64,000 nt of DNA from Cryptomeria japonica (lineage: Eukaryota > Streptophyta > Pinopsida > Cupressales > Cupressaceae): contig NC_081412.1 of NCBI RefSeq assembly GCF_030272615.1, forward strand, positions 480,212,657 to 480,276,656, written 5' to 3'. Within the stretch, counting starts at the first letter, position 1; every line of letters begins with the position of its first letter. The notes beneath the pieces were generated by a model. The model had not been told where the DNA came from and did not search any database. It worked only from the letters and a program-made list of their open reading frames with translations. Positions 36,960-48,095 of the stretch are shown here, piece after piece. A program made the translations under genes and the position numbers.

Positions 36960-39900
36960 CAAAGGAAATATCTGATGGTGAAAACCTCTTTGAGGTGCTT
37001 GAAGATGAGACACTTGACACTCTTCTTGAACATTATCAGGAGAGATCACCAATTTTTATTGAGCCAACTCAATCAATCAATATCGACACCGAAGTAGCAG
37101 CAAAAACCATACATCTGGCAGAATCACTAACAAAACAAGAAAGACCTGACTTCATCAAATTATTCAAAGAAAAGAAAATCAATTTTTCTTGGTCTTTATG
37201 CAGATATGATAGAGGTAGATCCATATCTGATCATGCATCACTTATCTATAGCTCTCGGAGCTAAACCCGTCGAATATAAACTAAGGAAAATGAACCCACA
37301 TGTCGCCATATTGGTTAAAGCAGATTTGAGGAAGTTACTTAATGTAGGATTCATCCGACCCATCGATTATGTGGAATGGATCTCTAACATTGTTCCTATA
37401 TCTAAACCAGATAAAAGCATTAGATTTTTTATAGACTTCAGGGATCTCAACAAGGCTTGTCCGAAGGATACCTTTCCTTTACCCAACATCAACATGACTA
37501 TAGATCTAACAACATGACATGCTATGTTATCACTGATGGATGGTTTCTCCAGCTACAATCAAATCAAAATAGCACCAGAGGACCAAGATAAAACAACATT
37601 TACCTGTCCATGGGGTACTTATTGCTAGAATGTCATGCCTTTTGGCTTGAAGAATGTAGGAGCGACCTATCAAAGAGAAATGACCACAATATTTCATGAC
37701 ATGATGCACGCATTCATGGAGGACTATGTAGATGACTTATTGGCTAAATTATTCACAAGACAAGGACATCTGGAGATTCTGGATAAAATCTTTTAGAGGC
37801 TAGAGCAATTCAATGTATGACTAAATCCTAAGAAGTGTGTCTTCAGTGTAACATCGGGAAAACTCTTGGGATACATAGTCTCAGAAAAAGGAATCGAGGT
37901 GGACCCCACAAAGGTACAAGCGATCATGGAGATTCCAACTCTTATAAATATTAGCCAATTAAGATCTCTACAAGGACAACTACAATCCATAAGAAGATTC
38001 ATTTCTCAAATAGCTGACAAGTGTCTTCCATTTACTCATCTACTCCATAAGAATGTCCCTTTTAGATGGGAAGATCGATGTGCAGAATCATTTCATCAAC
38101 TCAAGCAATATCTGATGAATCCACCTATCTTGGTACCATCAATAGCTGACAAACCTCTTATTCTTTACATATCAGCTACAGAGGTATCACTAGTAGCATT
38201 GTTACCACAAGAAGATCCAACAGACAAGGAAAGGGCAATATACTACATCAACGGGACATTGAATGGATGCGAGATCAACTACACATTCATTAAAAAAGCT
38301 TGTTTGGTAGTGGTGTTCGCTTCTCAAAAATTTTGCCACTACATGCTAGCTCACACAATCAAGTTGGTAGCAAAGATCGGTCCATTAAAATATCTACTTA
38401 GCAAAGTCACCCTCACAGGAAGGTTAGCTAAATGGGTCATGATTCTAAGTGAGTTTGATATTCACTACATAGACAGAAAGGCTATCAAAGGTCAAGCTAT
38501 CATTGATCAATCAGTAGAAGCACCATTACTAGACAGTCATCCAATCCATGTGGAATTTCCAGATATAGATATTCTCACAATATCAACAAAACCATGGATC
38601 TTGTACTTTGACGAATTGTACACATAACATGGATCAGGTGTCAGTGTCCTATTTATCACTCCATAAGGAAACACTATCCCTAAATCTTACAGATTAATGT
38701 TTCCTTGCACAAATAACAATGTTGAGTACGAAGCTCTAGTCACAGGCATCAAGATGGTCATAGAGTGGAAGATCACAAAATTGAAAGTTTTGGAGACTCC
38801 CAATTGGTCATTAATCAGGTTAATGATGACTATCAAACAAAGAATGACAAGTTGATGCCCTATAAACGCATGGTGGATGACTTCAAGAAATATTTTGTGG
38901 ACATCAAATTTGAGCAGATTCCAAGGGTGAACAACAAAGCTATGGACACCATGGCAACTATTGCCTCACTCCTACAAATACCAGACAAACAAAATCATTA
39001 TGAGTTCCTGGTGGAACAATTGTTTTCCCCTGCCTACGACAATTCTGAATCCCAATTCATATGCCACATTGTCGGTTCCGACTCACCCCTCTATAGAAAG
39101 ATCTACACCTACCTAAAAGACAATATCCTTCCACTATACCTATCCCTAAACTAGAAACACAACTTTATTCGGCAAGCAGACCATTATACCCTAACCCCTG
39201 ACACACTTTACCGATGAGATCTTGATGGTACTCTTCTTCAGTGTCTTGATTGTAATGAATCTGAAACCGCCTTGCAGGAAATTCACAAAGGTATTTGTGG
39301 CACACATTCAAGTGGTCCTACTCTCACCAAGAAACTTCTAAGGATGGGCTATTATTGGCCAACCATGGAAAAAGAATCATATAAGTTTGTCAAAAAATGT
39401 CCAAATTGCCAAATTCATGGCAATCTTATACATGCACCAACCTAGGAGCTACAACCATTCACCACATCATGGCCTTTCTGCCAATGGGGACTTGACCTCA
39501 TAGGATAGATTCATCCTTCCTCATCAAATGGTCACAAGTTTATCATCACAGCCATTGAGTACTTCACAAAGTGGATTGAAGCAGTCTCGTTGACCACAGT
39601 TACCAACAAGTAGATATATTCCTTCATTTTGAACTACCTCATCTGTCGGTATGGCATTCCCATCTCTTTTATCATAGATAATGGATGACCTTTCAAGAAT
39701 CAATATGTACAAGAACTTTGTGAGTGAATCCATATCCAACATTGCTTTTCAACATCATATTATCCACAAGGGAATGGCCAAGAAGAGGCCTCAAATAAAA
39801 CAATCCCGAAGATCCTCAAGAAGACAATGAATGATGCTGGTAAAGATTGGCATGTCTAGCTTAATCCTACACTTTGGGCATACAGAACAAGTATCTACAC

Positions 39901-40345
39901 ACCCACAGGAGATACACCATACTCATTGGTGTATGGATCAGAGGCTATCCTACCTATTGAGGTAGAAATTCCATCACTTAGGGTATCATTGAAAGGCCTC
40001 ATTCCAGATGCAGAGTATCGAGTCAACAGATTGCAAGAGCTAGAACTGCTAGATGAATGTCGACAACATGCCTTTGATCATCTCAAGGAATATCAACAAC
40101 AAATGTGTCGAAGCTACAATCACAAGGTCATACCAAGGGCATTCAAAATTGGTGATCTAGTCCTAAAAGAAAATCTCCAAAATCAACAAGATCGGGAAAA
40201 GAAGGGGAAACTTGAACCTAACTGATTGGGACACTTTGTCATCATATTAGCTTATGGATTGGGGGCATACCAGTTATCAACTTTAGAAGGGGACGTGCTT
40301 GATGAGCCAACCAACAACATCCATCTAAAGAAATTTTACACTTGA
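36960..40345 (+). pseudogene. Tat reverse transcriptase, two RNase H regions and integrase
   Basis: The RT includes VGFIRPIDYVEWISNIV, FIDFRDLNKACPKDTFP, DGFSSYNQI, MPFGLKNVGATYQ and the catalytic EDYVDDLL (about 37300-37745). The connection/first RNase H follows, with LILYISATEVSLVALL (38155-38205). A second RNase H begins WILYFDELYT (38598), with EYEALVTGIKM and FGDSQLVINQV (after a shift near 38780). Integrase has the zinc-binding HKGICGTHSSG to CPNCQIHG (39285-39425), then WGLDLIG, SFIIDNG and YYPQGNGQEEASN as the DDE core, and a C-terminal HKVIPRAFKIGDLVLKE. Frameshifts near 37195 and 38780 and about 14 stops disable it. The order RT-RH-RH-INT is the Tat pattern. Confidence 0.9.
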
Positions 40346-41439
40346 GTTGTTCAATGCACGGATCAAGCAAAAAAGTAACAAAAAAATCAAAAAATTATCA
40401 AAAAATCATCACTAGGGTGAAAAACCGATAAACAGGCATCTTACGGCACAAATTTTTTTTAAAAATCAAGAAAAATACAAAAAAAAAAAGAAAAACAAAT
40501 CAAAATGTGCAATAAAAACAGGTGGTGAAAACCTAGCAATAGGTGCTATTTGTGATAGAGCAGCTCCTCTATCTATTAATACCTGCATCATATCTTTGGC
40601 TCCATCCGATCTAAGCTAATAGTCACCGCATAACACTTATACACGCAACGTTATCTTGGACATACTTAGCGTAGTCACTGTCCTTGATTATCTAGGAATA
40701 AGTTATCCAAACCATATCCCACCATGGCTTGGTGATCAGTGTACATATCCATATCAAAGTATTATCAACAACAAGGGGCAAAATCTTGACCTTGCTGGGG
40801 GCATTTCGCCTTGTGGGTTTAGACACCAGACCAAACATGTAGTAAGACAACAAGGATCAGAACAACCAACAGTGAACATAGCAATATGAGAGCACAACCA
40901 TCAAGGCTAGACATCAAGGACTTGAATTGATTTCAACTAAACAAAAGATCTATTTGCAAGAATTTTTATTTGACAAGAATACACTTCAGATAGTATACAT
41001 GCTTACTTATGGTTGTTGATTTTTGCTTATGATATCTCCTAAGCAACTCAAGCATGTCTCAAAGACTACAAAATCAAGGAAGGAATGTGATGTTTTATTT
41101 GTTTGTTGTTTGGGAGTGAAGTCTTCTACTATGCAAATTTGTCTTACGACGTGATTAGGAAACATATCACTGAGGAAATTTCAGATTTGTATTGGTCTAA
41201 GGTTAACTCTTGTTTGTTTTACGCAAGCAACGCTCAGGTAGTCTTGGTTCAATTATACCTCGATGCTTGTGTCGTCTTGCAATATCAACATCCATGTAAG
41301 TTATACTCAAGTCATTATGATTCAATTATACCGTGATTCTTGTATCAACTTTCAACAAATCAAGGCTCAATGATGAAATAGAAAAAAGGGAAGCTCTGGC
41401 AATTTGATCAAAACAGATGACAACATTAGTAATGAGAGT

Positions 41440-42240
41440 GCATTTCATGTAGTGGTCATATTAAGCTTTGCATTAGATTGCATTCTCATTATCATTATCA
41501 TATAATGTTAAAGTTGCATTAGATTGCATTTTCATTGCATTATCATGGATCATTAGATTGCATTACCATAGCTCATTTCATATCATGTTCCAATCACATT
41601 TAGTTACATGTACATTTTCATATCATTTTACGAGTGCATTAGTTGAATTACCATATTAAGCATTGCATTAGTTGCATGTTCACATCATTATCATTTTCAA
41701 TATACATCTCACATAGTCTCATATCATTCTCATTTTACATCTCATTTTCAAGATACATTTCACATCATTATCATATCCTAATCAAATTGCATTAGATGCA
41801 TCATCATTATCATCTCATATCAAAGTACATTAACATACATGAACATTACCGTATCAAATTAAAAACATACAAAAAGAACAAAAACATGTTATTCGCATTC
41901 ACATATTCATCCATGTACATTCATGCATTGCATTTAGCAACACAATAAAATGCATACATTCATCACATTATAAATCATAAAACACATTCATTTGCATAAT
42001 CATCAAAACATATTAAGCATATCACCTGCAAAACATATAGTTAAGCATAATCATCATCAAAACATCTTAAGCATATCACCTTCAAAACATATAGATTATA
42101 GCGACATAAAATCACATCATCACACATCACATAGGCAATCATCTACATTATCAAAGAAAAAGTCATATAGATCATGCATATCATATAGCTCATCAAAATA
42201 AAGGCATCCATAACATGCAGAAGCATATCTAGTATGGTAT
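41440..42240. repeat. CATT/ATCA-rich low-complexity tract in the Tat 3' region
   Basis: Irregular repetition of GCATTAGATTGCATT and CATATCATT-type words, followed by imperfect CATCAAAACATMTTAAGCATATC repeats at about 41998-42095. The stretch 40350-41440 is untranslated sequence in which no gene was recognised. Confidence 0.75.
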
Positions 42241-42529
42241 CATCATGCAAATGTGTGACCCATGATGATCCAAAGGAAAATCAAAGATATAAGTTAGAAC
42301 AAATCATCAATGAAACAATAAATATCCAAAGTCCCTGGATATCACATCAATAACAAGGTACATGAATCAAGAGACATCAACATCAATAAATCGATCAATG
42401 TGTATCATATCAAATCAATCAAAATGCAATAATGTACATATCAAAGGAATCATCAAAAATACAATGATGTGTGTATATAATCAATATAGTACATCAAGGG
42501 TACATCATCATCATCAAGGAGGAGGTTAA

Positions 42530-44700
42530 GAGTGACTAGCTCTTGAATCTGACTCCTTGGCCCCAAAGCCACCTGCACCTACACCGCCACTAGGAGGATC
42601 TCTCCTAGGACCCATAACACCCTCACTATCTCCTTGCCTCTAGGAACCACCATGTTGAGAGCTGATAGCATAACTAGGAGCTCATTGCTCTGGGGGCACC
42701 ACCTAGAAGTACAGTCCTATAGTATGCAACCTGATCTGTTTGATAGTTGAGACTCCTAATAGTCTTCCCCCTAACACCCCATGTGGCTACCTACTATAGT
42801 GTCTGCACCACCTCCTTTGCATGGTCTCCCTACTCTATCTTTGTATCTCTCTTAGTCGTCAATTGTGCCACCTATGCCTGCAATCGTGTGATCTGAGTCT
42901 GAGCCTATGTGAGATGGGTCTGAACACCCTGTAACTGGGCAATCCTACCCTGAGCCTATACTAGTTGGGTCTGAAGGCTCTAAACCAAGGACTGTAACCC
43001 TATTATTGGTGTCTGTTGTTGGTGTGGTGGCACTGAAATGTGAACTTGTGGTGGCCTCGAAGATTGTGGATCTTGTGATACTCCGGCCGGTGCACCACTA
43101 GTCTGTCCCAAGGAAGGTGAGGGCATCTCTGTCCTGAGTCGTCTAGCGAGAGGCTAGGGGTCCTCCTCCTCCTCCTCAAATGCTATCACACTCAATCCAA
43201 CCATCCCACCACCTACCTCCTCAGACTCAATCTCCTCATCTATGGACTCATTGGTCCCCTCCTCAAATACCTCATCATTTGAGCCCTCCTCCTCCTCACC
43301 ACCTCCAACTGCTGCTACAACCTCTAGCTATAAAATTTATCCTCGACCTAGTTGTTGTCTCCATCCCCCTCCTCAGCCTCTCACTCCCTATCCACCTGCT
43401 CCTCTCCCATCTCCTCCTTCATCTCCCCCATCATTCCCTCCACCACCCTCACCTCTCCCTTTGCCATCTCTACCACACCTCCTGCATCAGCCTCTCCCTC
43501 GGCCCCACCTACCACCTCGTTAGCCTCCTCCTCTGCCCTGGTCATCACCGTCATCATCAACCTCATCGATAAAAGGGATCTAATCTCCTGACCCTATCAG
43601 TCATAAAAATATATGAGTGGAAAAGTAGAGGGCGTACTCATTGATCATGCCTACATCTATCATGGCCCGCATCATGTCCCACACCACATAAGGAAGAGAG
43701 AGGAACTCTGCCCTGGCGGTCTCATAATCCAGTGTCGGCCCCCACTCTGATCTCTCCTTGTACACTCTCGTGTACAAGGCCATACCCTACAACATCGACT
43801 GTGGCTGACCAAACTGACGATAAACCCTCAGAAGAATGAATTTCTCAATATAAGGGGTCTTCCCAAGTAAGAATCAACTCTAAAAAAAAAATGGAAGCTC
43901 TATCCCATCCTTTGGCCATGGCTCATAGTCTAAGTACGGTCGCTAGACTACTAAGTCCATATCATCTATCATGTGCCTCCAATAATCCAACTTCCCAAGC
44001 ATGGGCTGGGACAGTTCCTCTCTATACATAAAAAGGTAGGGTGTCCCAACAGGGTGAGATCTCTATACTACTGGGCGAGTGATGGCTATGTGCTCCCAAG
44101 CCCAAATTTGAAGTAATGTGCACCCTACTATTAGACAGGCCCCTCGATCGTACACCACCTGATGTAACTCATGATATAGGTGGGCAAGTAGATAGATGCC
44201 CCATGCATATCGGGTCCTCTATCGAACCATCCGTCGTAACACATGACCCCATCCAACTAATAACCCACGTGATCTCCTATTCGACAAAAGAAAACCACCC
44301 ACCAATCCAGCTACAACTGAGGGGAGTGGGGCATATCTGTCCATCATATCCATCAATGTGGGGATCACCAAAAATATCTCACAGTACGTCGGTCCCGCCA
44401 ACCTCCTCAACATTATATACTACTAGCTCTCCGATGATCAAAATCCAGAGAATCCAATAAACATCCTTAGGAGTGATAGTGATATCCCCTGTTGACAAGT
44501 GAAAGGTTTTATGATCATTGTGCCATCGCTTAGCCAAAGCTGTCAGAAGTGCTCTATTCTTTCGATAGGAAGTCATGTGTAGCAGGTGTATCAATCTGCA
44601 AGCCTCGAGCACTGCTTGATCATCATCAATCAATCATCCTCGCATGGAGAGTGTCTTCGGGTATCTCTCCTGAAGCTGAAGAACATGTAAGGGTTCCTAT
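42530..44700 (-). pseudogene. Antisense plant-mobile-domain (PMD) ORF of the Tat element
   Basis: Reads opposite to gag-pol. The N-terminal part (44640-44370) has EACRLIHLLHMTSYRKNRAL, LTALAKRWHNDHKTFHL and GDITITPKDVYWIL, which match the plant mobile domain/aminotransferase-like family found in plant MAIN-type genes and as an extra antisense ORF in Tat/Ogre elements. More PMD-like text follows at 44413-44219 and 43783-43601. Next is an acidic Glu-rich region (43566-43180, whose complement gives spurious Pro-rich ORFs), then a Gln-rich, probably coiled-coil tail (about 43010-42800). Many stops are TAG in Gln-rich context. Its role in the element is unknown; it would need its own antisense promoter. 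Confidence 0.75.
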
Positions 44701-44859
44701 TTCAACACATCACAACCATATTAGTTTACCTATCCTGAGGAATTATACATCTAGACTCAATCAAAGGGGCATCTATCGAGTGACGATAGTCACGATATCA
44801 CACAAAGGGTTTCCAAACGTAAACTCTCAACAACTAGGTAGGTTTGCTTTAACCTATCA

Positions 44860-45540
44860 TATCAACATTACACATCATATCGAAATCAAAGAATCATATC
44901 GAAATCAAAGTCTCATATCGAAATCAAAGTATCATATCAAAATCAAAGTATCATATCACATCAAGTCTCATATCAAAATCAAGCAACATATTGACATCAA
45001 GCATCATATCAAATCAAGTATCATATCGCAATCAGTTGAATCAATCAATCCAGGACGCATATCAAGCATCATATCGACAAAGTTTGACCCATATTGACAA
45101 ATTTTGACCCATATTGATAAGTTTGACCCATATTGACAAAGTTTGACCCATATCGACAAATTTTGACCCATACCAAATTAGTTTGACTCATATCAACAAA
45201 GTTTGACCCATATCGACAAAGTTTGACCCATATCGACAAAGTTTGACCCATATCGAATCAGTTTGACTCATATCAACAAAGTTTGACCCATATCGATAGG
45301 TTTCACCCATATCGAATCAGTTTGACTCATACCGACAAAGTTTGACCCATATCAACAAGTTTGACCCCTATCGATAAAGTTTGACCCATATCGACAAGTT
45401 TGACCCCTATTGACAAAGTTTGACCTATATCGACAAGTTTGACCCCTATCGATAAAGTTTGACCCATATCGACAAAGTTTGACCCCTATTGATAGAATTT
45501 GAACCATATCGACATTTGACTCATATCGAACAAACGACTC
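44860..45540. repeat. TTTGACCCATATCGACAA tandem array
   Basis: About 25 imperfect copies of a unit near 20-21 bp (GTTTGACCCATATCGACAAA) run from about 45070 to 45510. They are preceded by ATCATATCRAAATCAAAG repeats at 44870-45030. It lies directly upstream of the start of the antisense PMD ORF. The minus ORF at 45251-45069 is only the translated repeat. Confidence 0.92.
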
Positions 45541-45683
45541 ATAACAACCCTAGACTGACTTTTCGACATCTCAACAGACATAATCGATGCACATCAACAC
45601 ATCGACAAGGTGCAAAAAATCATAATGAACCCAAAAATCTAATTTGCACATGTTATAAATTTTCAAAAAATTCAACACTGTTT

Positions 45684-45838
45684 CATATGCGCTAAAACAA
45701 TCAACAAATGCGCCAATGCAAATGCGCTATAACTGTAAACAAATGTGCTAAAAAATCGAACATATGCGCTGTACAACTTAATGTATGTGGTACAAATTTT
45801 AACGTATGTGATACAGGAAACTTCATATGCGCTAAAAG
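45684..45838 (-). repeat. Inverted AGCGCAT array in the Tat 3' region
   Basis: Copies of ATATGCGCTAAAA and AAATGCGCTATAA, the reverse complement of the leader motif at 30545-30850 (TTTAGCGCATAT). Opposite orientation at the two ends of the internal region allows intramolecular pairing in the element's RNA (inference). Confidence 0.8.
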
Positions 45839-46534
45839 AAAATCAACAAAAAAAACAAAAACCTAATAGTACGACCACACGAAAAACTTGAAAAATTAAT
45901 CCAAAAGCATGAAATAAATTGTGAAAAATCACACGAGAGGGTTAGAAATTTGAACTTACTGGTGGGCCATACTCCACTGGTCGATTGCAACACCTGACCT
46001 TCTTGAATAGATTCTTGTGATAGGGGGGGGCATTTCTTCTCTCCTCTCCAAGCTCCACTCTCCAAATGTCAAGTGCACAAATGAGGTGGAAATGGGCCCT
46101 TGAGGGTTTATATAGCCCATGTTGACGTAGGTGACTGTGGTGCCTCGATGGACGTGTGGGGCATGTACGCACTATATCACCTAGTCTCTTCATCATTTTA
46201 AGATATTATTTTCGATAACATTTATCGACAGATAAATATCGAAAAATTCCAAAGAAAAAAAAAATAAAAAAATTTAAAATCGTCCAAAAATTTCAAAAAT
46301 TGTCATGCATCATGACACTGCACCGAAAATCATAATTTTTCTCAATTTATCTCTTGAGGGGGCATATCGACATCAATTCTATATCGACATCAGTTCTATC
46401 ATCCGATCTCATATCAAATCAATTCTTCACATCTAGTGCTTCATATCAACAATTTTGACGACAACACCATATCAAGAACTTTGGCAACATATCAAGTTTT
46501 TTTTTTGAATCAACATGTGATCACACGTATCTTC

Positions 46535-46548
46535 AAAGAGGGGCAAAA
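46535..46548 (+). other. Polypurine tract of the Tat element
   Basis: AAAGAGGGGCAAAA lies immediately before the TG of the 3' LTR, the expected primer for plus-strand DNA synthesis. Confidence 0.8.
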
Positions 46549-48090
46549 TGTAGACAACTAAAAATTGTACAACTAATTAAACGAATTTTATACATTTAAT
46601 CATCATTTATTCGCCTATTAATTAGACTAAGGTTTAATTAATATTCCTATTCTTCCAATCAGCCTATTAATCAAATCAAAGATTTGATTAAAATCCTTTT
46701 CTTCTAACCTAACCTATTAATTAAACTAAGGTTTGATTAAGTACCCTTTAGCCATTTAATTGACTAAATCTTATTTATTTAATTAAAACCCCCTTTTTCC
46801 CTTTTAATTGAATTTACATTTGATTAAAAAAAATCCCTTTGCATTTAAATAAATCATTATTTATTTGTGAATAGTCCCCCCACTTGCAAAATCCTACAAA
46901 TGCAAGTTGCACCCCTTTTGGCTAAAATAAATCTTTTATTTTATCTAAAAATGCCTATTTCCCTCCACTTGCATTCTCCTTCATTTTCCATTAGCATGCC
47001 AATATTCTTTTAGAACCCCTCTAATCCCTCAATAATTAGCCTAATTATTCTAATTATGTCACATCCCTAAATTTTGGGGAGTCACTTCACCAAATTTGGA
47101 AGAAAGTCTTATAAATGCATTTAAGACTTTATTTTCTTCAACAAGTTAACTTGTTGAGTCTTCCAAAGTTTGTAAGGCTCTTACATGAGACTTAAAGATT
47201 ATCTAACTTTCAACACGTTAACCTCCAAAGTTTTCAAAAGGTATTTAATGCCTCTTACAAGACATCATCCTAGCCCATGATGGTTGTCCCTTTGACCATC
47301 CTTCAATTTTGCACAAGAGTTTACCTCTTGGAAAATAGCACGCTCCCTTGGATAATAGCATTATCCAATGATGTCATCCCTTGAGGTTATCCCTAATGCT
47401 TACTTAGCATCTAATGCTTGCTTAGCATCCTCTCAAGCCATCTCAAGGTGGCATTTGTCAACTTGGGATTGGATTGAATTCCCATCGGGGATTGATAACT
47501 TTCCATCCCATCCCTTGTTGAGATTTCTCAATCTCAACCATCCATTTCTCTAGTTTTCCTATAAATATAACCCCTTTCTTCACTCTTGGGGATCCATCAT
47601 CTTGTGCATCAAACTTATAGTCATTTTGTAGGTTATCAAGGAGCTCAATTTGTCATCTTCAAGCACTTAGATCATCTTAGTTGCATGTTATTTTAGCTTT
47701 CATCATGTTGATAGTATCTTGCTAATCCCATTTTCATGCTAGCTTAATTCATCGCCATTGTATATCAATTTCATAGAAATCTCCATGTTAGTTTAATTAG
47801 CACACCTAAGCTTTCAATTTGGAATCAATCTTAGTCTCATATCTTGCAATCCATCTTGCATTTCATCTTTAGGTTGACATCTAAAAGATCAAGTGTTCTT
47901 CCAAGTTAGAGCCACCTTGAATCTTGAAGATCCTTGGAGATAGAGGAACATGAGACGTGCTTGGGGTTCTCGATTTTGAAGCTAACCTAGTTTAGTTTCT
48001 ATTTTAATTTCTAACTCTAACATAATGTTTCATGTGTGTGTTTGATGTTGTTTGATTCTCTTTTGTAGATTCTAATCTTTTTAATATACA
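46549..48090 (+). repeat. Tat element 3' LTR
   Basis: 1542 bp from TGTAGACAACT to TTAATATACA, collinear with the 5' LTR, with scattered substitutions and a deletion of about 60 bp near 47850-47870. Followed by the target repeat TTATC (48091-48095). Confidence 0.95.
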
Positions 48091-48095
48091 TTATC

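Larger units (their letters stand above)
28852..48090 (+). mobile_element. Ty3/gypsy Tat-lineage LTR retrotransposon, 19.2 kb, inactive
   Basis: LTRs at 28852-30456 and 46549-48090 begin TGTAGACA and end TACA. The 5-bp target repeat TTATC flanks it at 28847-28851 and 48091-48095. Between the LTRs are gag, protease, a G-patch-like segment, RT, two RNase H regions and integrase (32613-40345). These are followed by 6 kb of 3' sequence with an antisense plant-mobile-domain ORF. A second RNase H, extra antisense ORF and very large size are known traits of the Tat/Ogre group. About 20 in-frame stops make it non-autonomous. It sits inside LINE-B. Confidence 0.95.

Noticed and set aside
43180-43591. 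Plus-strand Pro/Ser/His-rich ORFs in three frames
   Set aside because: They are the complement of the acidic Glu-rich part of the antisense PMD ORF; open frames come from the CCTCC-type composition.
45069-45251. Minus-strand repetitive ORF (MGQTLSIWVKLCRYGS type)
   Set aside because: Translation of the 20-bp tandem array; no independent support.
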